Source: a virus. From it: 34,348 nucleotides of DNA. This document shows, piece after piece, positions 15,478-23,673 of this stretch. Location: IMG/VR virus record IMGVR_UViG_3300020470_000093, positions 1 to 34,348 of that record; one strand, written 5' to 3'. The notes under the pieces were generated by a model that worked only from the letters and a program-made list of their open reading frames with translations, ran no database searches and was not told the origin of the DNA. The stretch's first letter is position 1, and the number at the start of each line of letters is the position of its first letter. A program made the position numbers and the translations under genes.

Positions 15478-16182
15478 TTATTCTCCTGTGATAGCGTCAG
15501 GACCTCTATCAGACAGGACGAAAATGTCAACCAATGGGTAGGCGTCTGCTGTCGGATCGAGCAGGGTGTAAGCTGCAGCAACGTGCCCTTCGAGGGCGGC
15601 TCGGATGGCATCCCAGTCCACGGTATTCCACCGCTCATAGGCGCTTGTGCCGCTGTCATACTTCTTAGGCAGACGAATCTGAATCGTGTTGAAGACTTCC
15701 AAGGCTGCTACAGCCTCGATAGCTCTCTTGATCTTATACTCCTCGAACCCACCAGTATTCTGGTAGACGCTCAGATCGATGTCTTCCCCCACGTATGATC
15801 GGAAAGCCATAAGGGCTTGGAAGAGATTGATTTCTTCGTCGGGCAATTCATCTTTGTCCACCCCTAGTAGTAGGCGAACGCCTTCACGGGTTGCGGGGAA
15901 CCCGATGGAGGCATGAACTGTGTAGGAAAGGGAATCAAGGATCGCTTCGGTAGCGGTCGTGTAATCCCATTCGAGGGTAAGTTCCTCGAACAGCCCAGTG
16001 GAAACCGTGTTGCTTCCGCCGGGGATTTCGATAAGATAGCTGAGTTGTCCCGATGCGACAGGCACAGTCTCCGTCAAGACTGTGCTGCCGTCGGAGCGAA
16101 GAAGGGTATAGGTAAGATCGCTGGTAGGCGCACCAGAGTTGAACTGGACTAGATGACGGAAACGCTTACCAGCTTCGATCAC
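15478..16182 (-). CDS. Head-tail adaptor protein with N-terminal beta domain
   Basis: The 234-residue protein has two parts. Residues 1-100 are beta-rich and Ig-like (FRHLVQFNSGAPTSDLTYTL). Residues 105-215 are helical, with LLLGVDKDELPDEEINLFQA, then YKIKRAIEAVAALEVFNTIQ, which resembles the helical adaptors (HK97 gp6/SPP1 gp15 type) that bind the portal. It starts at GTG 16182 in a GTGA overlap with the preceding small gene. The added N-terminal beta domain is not part of the usual adaptor and may decorate the neck. Confidence 0.55.
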   Translation of the reverse strand: MIEAGKRFRHLVQFNSGAPTSDLTYTLLRSDGSTVLTETVPVASGQLSYLIEIPGGSNTVSTGLFEELTLEWDYTTATEAILDSLSYTVHASIGFPATREGVRLLLGVDKDELPDEEINLFQALMAFRSYVGEDIDLSVYQNTGGFEEYKIKRAIEAVAALEVFNTIQIRLPKKYDSGTSAYERWNTVDWDAIRAALEGHVAAAYTLLDPTADAYPLVDIFVLSDRGPDAITGE

Positions 16183-16427
16183 TTGACTTCCTTGAGCTTT
16201 CCACGCTTGAGGTTGGTTACGACGAACTGGTCAAAGGCACGAGCCTTCGTACCTTCCTTGTCGTCCTTGTACAGAGTACGAGTTACGGGATCATAAAGCT
16301 GAGTACCGTCGGCTGCGCGAACGGTGATTGTCTCTGCTTCTTTCTGTGGGTATGCTGCCTTCGTAGGAGCTTCCTTCTTCGGAGCTTCCTGCTTCTTGGC
16401 GGGTGCTTTCTTTTCTTCTGCCAACAT
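16179..16427 (-). CDS. Small lysine/alanine-rich virion-operon protein
   Basis: The 82-residue protein begins with about 30 residues of low-complexity lysine, alanine and proline (EEKKAPAKKQEAPKKEAP). A short ordered segment (TVRAADGTQLYDPVTRTLY and DQFVVTNLKRGKLKEV) follows. It lies just after the terminator that follows the major capsid gene and starts with AGGAGG upstream of ATG. Function is unknown; the C-terminal segment may bind a capsid or neck partner while the basic tail could contact DNA. Confidence 0.6.
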   Translation of the reverse strand: MLAEEKKAPAKKQEAPKKEAPTKAAYPQKEAETITVRAADGTQLYDPVTRTLYKDDKEGTKARAFDQFVVTNLKRGKLKEVK

Positions 16428-16440
16428 GGCCTCCTGATAG

Positions 16441-16468
16441 AAAAAGGGCGGGGACTAGCCCCGCCCTT
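16441..16468 (-). terminator. Intrinsic terminator after the major capsid gene
   Basis: A perfect 10-bp GC-rich stem (16444-16453 with 16459-16468, 5-base loop) is followed on the minus strand by TTTTTCTAT. It lies between the major capsid gene and the neck genes. It should limit transcription of the downstream low-copy genes. Confidence 0.9.
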
Positions 16469-16476
16469 GTTGGGGA

Positions 16477-17682
16477 TTAGCTGATCGCGTCGAGATTCAG
16501 AATCTGACGAGTATCACCGAAGATCAGGCGGTAACCTGCGTTCTTCGTGCTGTACAGGTTCACGCGCTGGTTCTTGATCACCCGCTCGCTTTCCTCGATG
16601 TCCGAGCCGTTTTCAATCAACTCTTCCAGAGTATCGTTCTTCGAGAAGCCAAGAAGCTGGTTCGAGGCCGCGTCCGAAACGAGGGCGAAGTTGATGTTCA
16701 GGTCGAGACCAGGGTTAGCCTGAGCCGCCGAAACGCCTGCGCGCTGGAGCATTTCCATCTGGGTCAGACCTTCCGAAACCGAGGGCTTCGCGAACATCAG
16801 ACGCCACTGGAGATACGTATCCCAGTTACCTGCGACAGTGTCAATCGGGGCACCCGACTTAGCGCGCTCAACGAGCCACGCAGTCAGAATTTCCCAGTTG
16901 ATCTTGCCTGCGGCAACCGTACCAACGTCAAGGCCATTGTCGCTTTCGACGTCCGAAGCGTTACGGGTCTGGGCAGCGCCATGAACACCGTCACCGTTGA
17001 TCATCAGCGAGTAAGCCGTAGCGGTCTGGGCCATCTTCGTAGCCTTCTCGGCGCGCATGACATACGGAGTCACGAGGTCGAGGCTGGCGCGACGAGCGAA
17101 CTCGTAGGTCCATTCCAGACCAACGCCGAACTTGAAGATTTTGACCGACTGGTCGCTGGCCTTGATGCTCCACACCGGGATGCGGGCACCTTCACCGATC
17201 ATGCCGTAACGTTCGTAGTCCTCTTCCGAGTCCTGAACAACGGTCGTGATCAATTCCGTACCGTTGATGGTGCGGCTCTGGGCAACGAGTGCTTCGGGAG
17301 TTTCAAACTCCGTCTGACGGTACTTCCACTGAACGACATCGTCGATCACTTCGGGGAAGAGGGCACGGACACCACGGTACGAAGCGAACGCGTCGGCAGC
17401 AGCCTGCAGCGTCACCGCGTTGCGGTAGTCATCACGGGTAGGCAGACCAAGGAATACCTTGGTAGCTTCATAGCCATCCATGCCAAGTTCAGCCGCGATG
17501 CCTTCGGGTTCAACTGCGAGACGCAGGTAGTCCGAGACGTTGAGACCATACTCCTTGGCCGAGGCCATCAGCTTGAGTCCAGCTTCCTGCGACTCAGCGC
17601 CGTTGTCGCTCATCAGCGCACCGACAACCTGATCTACAGGGCGACGGTTTGCAGTAAGCTCTGTAGTAGGCTTAAAGTTCAT
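16477..17682 (-). CDS. Major capsid protein (HK97 fold)
   Basis: The 401-residue protein sits after the decoration gene and ends next to a strong terminator. Features of HK97-fold subunits include the helical start, the spine-like region (ALFPEVIDDVVQWKYRQTEF), the interior segment GVGLEWTYEFARRASLDLVT and the terminal RLIFGDTRQILNLD. Length is usual for the family. It is presumably assembled on the protease-scaffold protein two genes upstream. There is no obvious cleavage site for a delta domain, but the first 110 residues are helical and might be removed. Confidence 0.85.
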   Translation of the reverse strand: MNFKPTTELTANRRPVDQVVGALMSDNGAESQEAGLKLMASAKEYGLNVSDYLRLAVEPEGIAAELGMDGYEATKVFLGLPTRDDYRNAVTLQAAADAFASYRGVRALFPEVIDDVVQWKYRQTEFETPEALVAQSRTINGTELITTVVQDSEEDYERYGMIGEGARIPVWSIKASDQSVKIFKFGVGLEWTYEFARRASLDLVTPYVMRAEKATKMAQTATAYSLMINGDGVHGAAQTRNASDVESDNGLDVGTVAAGKINWEILTAWLVERAKSGAPIDTVAGNWDTYLQWRLMFAKPSVSEGLTQMEMLQRAGVSAAQANPGLDLNINFALVSDAASNQLLGFSKNDTLEELIENGSDIEESERVIKNQRVNLYSTKNAGYRLIFGDTRQILNLDAIS

Positions 17683-17706
17683 TTTGGTATTCTCCTGTTA
17701 TCTTTC

Positions 17707-18111
17707 TTACTGTTCTACGATGACGTATTCACTGGCCACCGACAGAACAACGTTCTTGGCTGCGTCAGCAGCAGCAGCGGACTTCACGAGACCGTCGCCT
17801 GCACCAACCGCCGTGTCGCCACGGGCCATAGTCGTTCCCGACGCCTTCTTGAGACGCTTGCGGAAGCGAGTCTCGACGGTAACCGTCACGACACCTTCCT
17901 GCGAACGATCTTCTACCTGGAAGATTCGACCGTAGACAGCATCACCGTCTCCAGCCACTTCAACAGTAGCGTCTGCAGTGGTGTCCAGCGTAACTGCGCG
18001 ACCAATCAGTTCATCGTCGGTCAGGCCGTGGCCCGCCTTAAGGAACATGGTGAACGCGAAGTCGTGCTGTGTGAAACCATCAAGCACTACCTGATTCGTA
18101 TTGAAAGCCAT
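17707..18111 (-). CDS. Capsid decoration/stabilising protein
   Basis: The 134-residue protein precedes the major capsid gene, the place of gpD or of DUF2190-type capsid cement. The sequence is beta-rich and alanine/valine/threonine-rich, with GRIFQVEDRSQEGVVTVTVE in the centre and SAAAADAAKNVVLSVASEYV at the end. The small size and lack of catalytic motifs agree with a surface trimer. Assignment depends mostly on order. Confidence 0.62.
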   Translation of the reverse strand: MAFNTNQVVLDGFTQHDFAFTMFLKAGHGLTDDELIGRAVTLDTTADATVEVAGDGDAVYGRIFQVEDRSQEGVVTVTVETRFRKRLKKASGTTMARGDTAVGAGDGLVKSAAAADAAKNVVLSVASEYVIVEQ

Positions 18112-18125
18112 ATTCTATATACTCC

Positions 18126-19310
18126 TTAGTTCTTCGAGCGGAAGCTGTCGGCAGTTGCCTTCAACCGTGCTTCTGCTGTGCGCTTAGCGCGTTCTTCTTC
18201 GGTTTCCTCGTCGTCCGAGGCACCCTGCGAAACTCCACCAGCGGGGATCAGCGCACTCAGGCGAGTCTCGTTGCCAGTGATGTAGTCCACCATTGCGGGG
18301 ACATCTTCAAGAACGGCTGCATCGGTATCACCATCAAGAGCCTTGAGGGCAACGTACTGCTTACCAATCAAGGTATTCAGCGCCGTAGTCTGTTCCTCCG
18401 ACATTCCGCCGACAGCCTGTTCGTCAAGCTTTGCCTGCAGATCATCGCGTTCGGTCGTAAGCGCCGTAACGGTTTCCTGAGCGCCGCTCAGTTCCGCTTC
18501 CAGCCGCTCCTTGTCGCTGTTGGCAGCGTTAAGCTGAGTAGTCAGATTGATCTTGTCGTCGGTCAGATCACTCAGCTTCGTTGTAAGTTCCTTAAAGTCC
18601 ACTTCTTCTTCTCCTTGGTCACCTGCGCTGGCGGTGCAATAAATGTTGTTCAACTCAACTCCCGCCGCAGCAAGTCTTTGAGCTTCTTGACCCAACTTAG
18701 CATCAGATGGAGCAATAATCTTGGAATTTTTTGCTGCACCACGACTAACCAAGCTAAGTTCTACTACATCCTGCACACCAACGAGGTTGGTATGCACTCC
18801 GTTCTTGCCGATTTCGTGCCCTTCATCACATTCGAGACGAATAAACGGCATGTAATCGCCCTCGGCAGCAGCTTCCATGTAATCGAAGCCACACTCCGAG
18901 CAAAGCATCTTTTCAGAAAGGAACTGAATCGATACTTCATCAATCGATCCGCTGTTGAGCTTCACGATGATCTTTTCTTCGGACGAGTCTACATAGAGAT
19001 ACCCGCGAAGTTCGGTCTCACCGTTCTCCATCGGGATGGACTCGGCGTAGAAAAATTTCCCGTAAGGTGTGCCACGCATATCGTGGTCCATCATCAGCGG
19101 GATGGGGTCATTGTTGACGCGCTGAGCAAGCTGAGCGATTGTGTTCGGGCTGATCTTGGCACGATCAAAGACCGTTCCGCCCTTACCTCGCAGGGCCACG
19201 GTGCTGGTTGCCCGCACTTCGTACACACGAAGGTCAGACGTATCTACGCCTTCACCTACCGCTGCCTGTAGCAGGGCTGAAATAAATGGGGTCTTATTCA
19301 GTTCTTTCAT
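18126..19310 (-). CDS. Prohead protease fused to scaffold domain
   Basis: The ATG at 19310 is preferred over an upstream TTG because GGAGG lies 8 bases before it; this gives 394 residues. The first 200 residues form a herpesvirus-assemblin-like prohead protease, with H76 in MMDHD and S127 in GSIDEVSIQF as likely catalytic residues. VVELSLVSRGAAKNSKI follows, the usual end of the domain. C137, C140, C161 and H165 form a zinc-knuckle-like pair inserted in the protease. Residues about 235-305 are coiled-coil, a scaffold that fills the procapsid and is degraded later. The fused arrangement replaces separate protease and scaffold genes. Confidence 0.82.
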   Translation of the reverse strand: MKELNKTPFISALLQAAVGEGVDTSDLRVYEVRATSTVALRGKGGTVFDRAKISPNTIAQLAQRVNNDPIPLMMDHDMRGTPYGKFFYAESIPMENGETELRGYLYVDSSEEKIIVKLNSGSIDEVSIQFLSEKMLCSECGFDYMEAAAEGDYMPFIRLECDEGHEIGKNGVHTNLVGVQDVVELSLVSRGAAKNSKIIAPSDAKLGQEAQRLAAAGVELNNIYCTASAGDQGEEEVDFKELTTKLSDLTDDKINLTTQLNAANSDKERLEAELSGAQETVTALTTERDDLQAKLDEQAVGGMSEEQTTALNTLIGKQYVALKALDGDTDAAVLEDVPAMVDYITGNETRLSALIPAGGVSQGASDDEETEEERAKRTAEARLKATADSFRSKN

Positions 19311-19357
19311 TTCAGCCTCCAATACCCTCTTTGAAATAAAGTTTCAAGCTAACCATG

Positions 19358-20821
19358 TTAAACCTCTCCGGACTTGGTTCTATTCGACTTGGCGTTCTGC
19401 CCGCCTTCGCTCACTTGGCCTCGGCCATTAGGGTCGTCGTTCGGGCTGACTCTATCTGCCTCAACGTCCACCGACTGCTGTTCAAGGAAGCCCGTGCCTG
19501 AAAGCTCCGGTGCCCCGGCGTGGCCAAGACGGCCATACATGTCGAGGTGGTACGCATCGTCAGTAATCGCTCCAAGCGAGAGGTCCTGCATCAGACGCGA
19601 ACGCTTCATGGTCAGGTGCGGCTCAAGCTCAAGCACCGGGCGAAGCTCGATAGGAGTGAAGTAGGCGTGAACGTGACCTTGGAATCCTGCGATACGCACC
19701 GCAAGGGTCAGGGCTTCGCTCAGGAGCGAGGCAACTGTCTCATTCAGGCTGTCACAGTTCATGGCGAACAGACGGCTCTCGGTCGAGGCAGTATCACCAT
19801 CCCCACCCTTACCCACAACCGAGGGCATAGTCTTGAGAGCGGCCTGATTCTGAGCGTCCAAGGTCTCGATAACCTCGGCGATCTGCAGGCTGGCACCGGG
19901 GTTCTTCTCGTTGATCATTCCGGCGGTGACCGCATCGGTGTGAACGAAGGCTTGGTCTGGGCGGATGTCAGAGAAAGTGCTGCGAACGGCTGCGATCTGC
20001 TGATTGACGAACTGCTGGCGCTGCTTCGGATCATTACGAAGGCCGACAGGTGCGTTCGCCATGAGGACGCTTTCGAGAACGGTCACATCGATGCGGGGAT
20101 AGCCCGTCATACGCATGATGTTGTAGAGTTCTTCAATGACCTGAGTACGAGCAGCAATCGTATTGATGCTTGAAACAAACATCGAGTAGCTGTAGACACT
20201 CGACGGGTTCTGGTGGAAGCTGGTCGAGAAGAATGTAGGGATGTTCAGGTTGATCAGGTCCTGCGAACCCGTCACCTTCTGCATCGGTACATACTGACCC
20301 GGCTTTTTCTCTTCCCACTCGATACTGGCCATATCGACGTTGCGAAGCTCATACGGCTCCATCGACTTGTCGTAGACTAGCTCAAAGCCAATGGCTCCTC
20401 GGAGCATGGTGCTGTACCGAAGATCGTCAAAGAACTTCTTGCGAGCAGACTTGGCATTGTACCCAAGCGTGTAGTCATTCGCCGTGAACAGGCGAGTCAT
20501 GATGTTGTTTGCCAGTTCGATACCGTCTCGGGAAAGCTCTCCGTTCTGATCGTAGGCGGTGACCACTAGGTTTGCGGAGCTAGCGATGGTTCCGTAGGCA
20601 AAGATAGCTGAGGAGACGTCGGGGTCATGACGGACCAGTCGGTCGAGGAGAGTTCGGCTATCATCTGCGAGACGAGAATCAAATAGACTCGTGCGATGTT
20701 CATCGTAACCCGGAACCGAGAGTGCTGTTTCGTTAGGGTTGTACCCCGGTGTTGCTGCTGTGCCTCCGGCCTTGTTCTTCTTCTTCGGAAGAATGAACTG
20801 GAAGCTATCTACCAAAGCCAT
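19358..20821 (-). CDS. Portal protein
   Basis: The 487-residue protein lies between terminase and protease genes and has portal features: the early DSRTLLDRLVRHDPDVSSAI, the wing region with MLRGAIGFELVYDKSMEPYE and the crown-side DLSLGAITDDAYHLDMYGR. Portal dodecamers form the DNA entry vertex and dock the terminase. The start overlaps the end of the terminase gene by 17 bases. The last 40 residues are low-complexity and hydrophilic. Confidence 0.88.
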   Translation of the reverse strand: MALVDSFQFILPKKKNKAGGTAATPGYNPNETALSVPGYDEHRTSLFDSRLADDSRTLLDRLVRHDPDVSSAIFAYGTIASSANLVVTAYDQNGELSRDGIELANNIMTRLFTANDYTLGYNAKSARKKFFDDLRYSTMLRGAIGFELVYDKSMEPYELRNVDMASIEWEEKKPGQYVPMQKVTGSQDLINLNIPTFFSTSFHQNPSSVYSYSMFVSSINTIAARTQVIEELYNIMRMTGYPRIDVTVLESVLMANAPVGLRNDPKQRQQFVNQQIAAVRSTFSDIRPDQAFVHTDAVTAGMINEKNPGASLQIAEVIETLDAQNQAALKTMPSVVGKGGDGDTASTESRLFAMNCDSLNETVASLLSEALTLAVRIAGFQGHVHAYFTPIELRPVLELEPHLTMKRSRLMQDLSLGAITDDAYHLDMYGRLGHAGAPELSGTGFLEQQSVDVEADRVSPNDDPNGRGQVSEGGQNAKSNRTKSGEV

Positions 20822-23567
20822 ACTTGTTTACGTCCTTATTTCTAAACCTGTCAGTCGGGTCATTGTTCTTGCCCATATCCAGCCCAAGAATAGACAGCGT
20901 CATAGCAGTATCGTTCAAATTATGCAAAAAGATATGCTCTGCTACTCGTCGGGCTAGCAAGGCAAAAGCCATGCTGTGAAAGAAGTGGTCATTGCCGTTC
21001 AACTTGACCCACTTCGGCTCTTTCTCGGGAGTTTCTTCCCGAACCATATCCCGCAAGTGTGCCATCAAAGTGTCTTTATGTGAAGTGTAACCACCAATAA
21101 CCGCCGCATCATTCACAATACTTGTGCGCACCATGTCGAGTGCGAAAGTACGATTAGCGGCGTAGTAGATCATGTTGCCTGCTTCGTCTCGCTTGGGTGC
21201 GAGGATGGCCTTGCCTTCATAGGCAATCGGCATCATGGTCCCCATCGTGTTCTCACGGATGGCGTCCACCTCCGGAGTGTAGGGGTATCGGTCAGCGCAC
21301 ATCTGAACGATGTTGTACCTCTTGCGCAGTTCCGCGATAGTGGCATGAAGTTGCGAAGCGTGACAGGTCTTGAACAGGAACCAAGGGTCCTTACCGTCGG
21401 TGTGTTCCCCGACAATCGTCAGGTGACAGATAGCGCCCATATCGATGCCCAAGAATGCGGCAGCACTGGTTTCGATTTCTCTACCGTGTGAGGCCAAGCA
21501 TCCTTTGATGGACTCTTCTGGAATCTGGGCCGAAGCCGGGCTGTAGGGTTCGCCCAGCACGGTATTGTGGAAGCCCTTCTCGTTCTCGTTCAGCTTGTAC
21601 TTGGCAAGCTGCTTGAAAATATATTCCAGCGAGATACGGTCGGTCGAGAACGGGTTGACCTTATAGCCACGGAAGTTGTCCTTGCTTGGGTGCTTAGCGA
21701 CCCACTCGCGCAACTCGGGGTTGTGCAGGTCGAGTCGCGAGCCACACTTGCAGCACTTGACGTATGCTTCCTTTAGATTCAGGCCAGTGATTTGTTCCGG
21801 CGTCATATCCACGAGCTTGTCTACCTCGAAGTTGAGGTCGGGCAGGTGGACCCACTCGTGTTCAAACAAGGGGAACTGGTGGTGGTTGCACGATTCACAG
21901 CGGACAAGGTAGTGGAACTGGTCAGTCAGGGCGAAGTTCTTATCGACGCCGAAGCCCATATAGGTCGGGGTAGAGAACGCTTGAGTGATCTTGTAGTCCG
22001 AGTTCTGCAGACGCGACTGGAACAGACCGATCATGGCCTCGTCGGACAGGTCGAGTTCGTCGTGGAAAAGAATATCGGCAGGAATCGAGGTAGCGGGACC
22101 TTCGTTACAGCCCGTGATGTACCCCCAGCTATCTCCGATCTGAATGAGGTCCTGACGACGGACAGGCTTATCGACCATCGGTGGGTTGAACACGTCGTCG
22201 TTCTTGAGAATCGGCGAGATACGGGTGGTATAGACACGCTTATACATGTCCTCGGTCGGCAGGGTGAAAATCCCCGAGACACCGTTCATGCGTCGAAGAA
22301 ACGCGAGGAACTTACGGACCTGAACCTCGGTATTGTGGGTAGGAATCATACCCTCGCCACAAAGGAACAGGTGATTAGGTGAATCGACGGTAATGCATTG
22401 GGTTGGAACAGAATCAACCTCGGCAACTCGAACAATCGTCCTGTTACGAGTGAATCTCTTTCGTTCCTCAGCCACTCCTTGTCTCTCAGCCTTTCTCTCA
22501 AGATTGAACAGCTGAATGTCGTGAGCCATTACCGAGACCTCAGCAATCGGAAGCTTTCCCCCGAATCCAGAGCCATTCGGCTTTCTCCAGCGGATTCTAG
22601 GCTTCATACCGAGACTACGCATTAGCTCAACAACTGCACGAACAAGTTCAGGCTCTGTATTATGAAAGGAGGCCCTGCCTTTTTTAGTGATGCTCCCGTC
22701 CGAGTCCATCAGGCCTCGAAGAAGTTCCAAGCGTTGGTAGGGGGAAGCTCTGAGATATGAGTTCGGGACAACCTTTTTCCCAATATGACCTTGTTCTCGC
22801 AGAGAGCGATAAAGTTCAGGAACTCTATACTGGATTTCGCTAGAGAAAACTAGGTCGTATCCTCTGTCCGAAAAAAGTTGACGCATTTCGGACAGATCTT
22901 GGTCACCAACTGTGATGGTGGCCGAGTGGCGACATCCATCTCCCAGCCAGACTCCGAGAACATACGGATCAATAGGCAACGGGGTATCCGCCCCGGCGAG
23001 GGCCTTGGTGTTTGGAACGTAAAACTTCGCTTTCTCAAAGTTTTCAAACAAGAACTTTGTGTCAACAACCCCTTCATGTGAGTAGCCGTCAGTCTTCGGA
23101 GGTCTCCCCTTGCCTCGGAACACCCCAGCAGAATTGAATGGGCCTCTGTGAGTTTTTACATTCCAGCGATGGCTTGAGTCTGCCACCACGACCTCTCCAT
23201 CATCGAATTCAATCTCAAAGCAGTCTCGGCCATACCAGATTTCAGACTTGAAAGTGACCTTCGTAAGCTTTCCCTGTTCATCGAAAAGAGTATCGCCCAC
23301 TTGAACCTCGCCCATAGTAGTCCAGCCATCTATCGTCGGAATGGGAGTGTCCAGTGACAGCGCAAGCCCAATCTGAGAACACTTGATCACCGACATGTTT
23401 GGGTGCATGTCGTTGGCAATCCGCTCTTGGAATGGGTAGCGGCTAAAGTCGAACGGCTTACGGCTAAGAGTCGTGTGTTCCTTCAACCAGTCGCCAATAG
23501 GGACTTCGTCGCCTGCTGCGAGAAACTTCGTGCTGGCCTGTTTATGTAGCTCGGAAAACAGTTTCAT
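20805..23567 (-). CDS. Terminase large subunit (GpA type) interrupted by an intein
   Basis: The ATG at 23567 (MKLFSELHKQ) is chosen because residues encoded further upstream look random and overlap the divergent promoter. The 920-residue precursor contains an ATPase with a deviant P-loop (KCSQIG-L then T-EVQ), as in lambda gpA where the lysine comes early. A Walker B-like ADILFHDE and coupling motif FSTPT follow. A Cys4 zinc site is present (CESC and CCKC). The nuclease domain has GIDMG, MCADRY and DHFFHSMAFALLA. A 344-residue intein splits the P-loop. Removal yields about 576 residues, normal for GpA-type enzymes. It translocates DNA into the prohead and cuts the concatemer. Confidence 0.93.
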   Translation of the reverse strand: MKLFSELHKQASTKFLAAGDEVPIGDWLKEHTTLSRKPFDFSRYPFQERIANDMHPNMSVIKCSQIGLALSLDTPIPTIDGWTTMGEVQVGDTLFDEQGKLTKVTFKSEIWYGRDCFEIEFDDGEVVVADSSHRWNVKTHRGPFNSAGVFRGKGRPPKTDGYSHEGVVDTKFLFENFEKAKFYVPNTKALAGADTPLPIDPYVLGVWLGDGCRHSATITVGDQDLSEMRQLFSDRGYDLVFSSEIQYRVPELYRSLREQGHIGKKVVPNSYLRASPYQRLELLRGLMDSDGSITKKGRASFHNTEPELVRAVVELMRSLGMKPRIRWRKPNGSGFGGKLPIAEVSVMAHDIQLFNLERKAERQGVAEERKRFTRNRTIVRVAEVDSVPTQCITVDSPNHLFLCGEGMIPTHNTEVQVRKFLAFLRRMNGVSGIFTLPTEDMYKRVYTTRISPILKNDDVFNPPMVDKPVRRQDLIQIGDSWGYITGCNEGPATSIPADILFHDELDLSDEAMIGLFQSRLQNSDYKITQAFSTPTYMGFGVDKNFALTDQFHYLVRCESCNHHQFPLFEHEWVHLPDLNFEVDKLVDMTPEQITGLNLKEAYVKCCKCGSRLDLHNPELREWVAKHPSKDNFRGYKVNPFSTDRISLEYIFKQLAKYKLNENEKGFHNTVLGEPYSPASAQIPEESIKGCLASHGREIETSAAAFLGIDMGAICHLTIVGEHTDGKDPWFLFKTCHASQLHATIAELRKRYNIVQMCADRYPYTPEVDAIRENTMGTMMPIAYEGKAILAPKRDEAGNMIYYAANRTFALDMVRTSIVNDAAVIGGYTSHKDTLMAHLRDMVREETPEKEPKWVKLNGNDHFFHSMAFALLARRVAEHIFLHNLNDTAMTLSILGLDMGKNNDPTDRFRNKDVNKYGFGR
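22332..23363 (-). other. Class 3 intein with LAGLIDADG endonuclease in the terminase P-loop
   Basis: The intein runs from Ala1 (ALSLDTPIPT) to Asn344 (PTHN), with Thr as the first residue of the C-extein. Ala1 cannot act as the first nucleophile. Instead the three marks of class 3 inteins are present: Trp67 in SSHRW of block B, Cys323 in TQCITV of block F and Thr342 before the final His-Asn. In this class the block F cysteine attacks first. A homing endonuclease lies between blocks B and F, with LAGLIDADG helices LGVWLGDG (about 137-144) and LLRGLMDSDG (about 214-223). The insertion point lies exactly inside the ATP-binding loop, so the terminase is inactive until splicing. Confidence 0.9.
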
Positions 23568-23608
23568 ATTAGTAAGTTTGCAACTTGTCCTATTTTTTCG
23601 CGCGCGGG

Positions 23609-23637
23609 TTGACGGGTGATATTGGTCTGTGTATATC
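23609..23637 (+). promoter_or_regulatory. Sigma70-type promoter for the small terminase/replication genes
   Basis: TTGACG (23609-23614), 17 bases, then TATATC (23632-23637) give a near-consensus promoter. Transcription would begin near 23644, before the ATG at 23674 but after an alternative GTG at 23629, so it decides the start codon. The same hexamers recur before the tRNA cluster. Confidence 0.7.
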
Positions 23638-23658
23638 GATCCTCGTTCAACCGCGCAA
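23630..23658 (-). promoter_or_regulatory. Candidate divergent promoter for the terminase/head operon
   Basis: On the minus strand TTGCGC (23658-23653), 17 bases, then TATACA (23635-23630). Its -10 hexamer overlaps that of the plus-strand promoter, so the two should exclude each other. It would give a 60-base leader for the terminase ATG. Confidence 0.38.
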
Positions 23659-23673
23659 GGAATTACAACTGGT

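Noticed and set aside
16981-18129. A 382-codon plus-strand frame opposite the capsid and decoration genes
   Set aside because: It spans the gap between two real minus-strand genes and has no ribosome site or recognisable domain.
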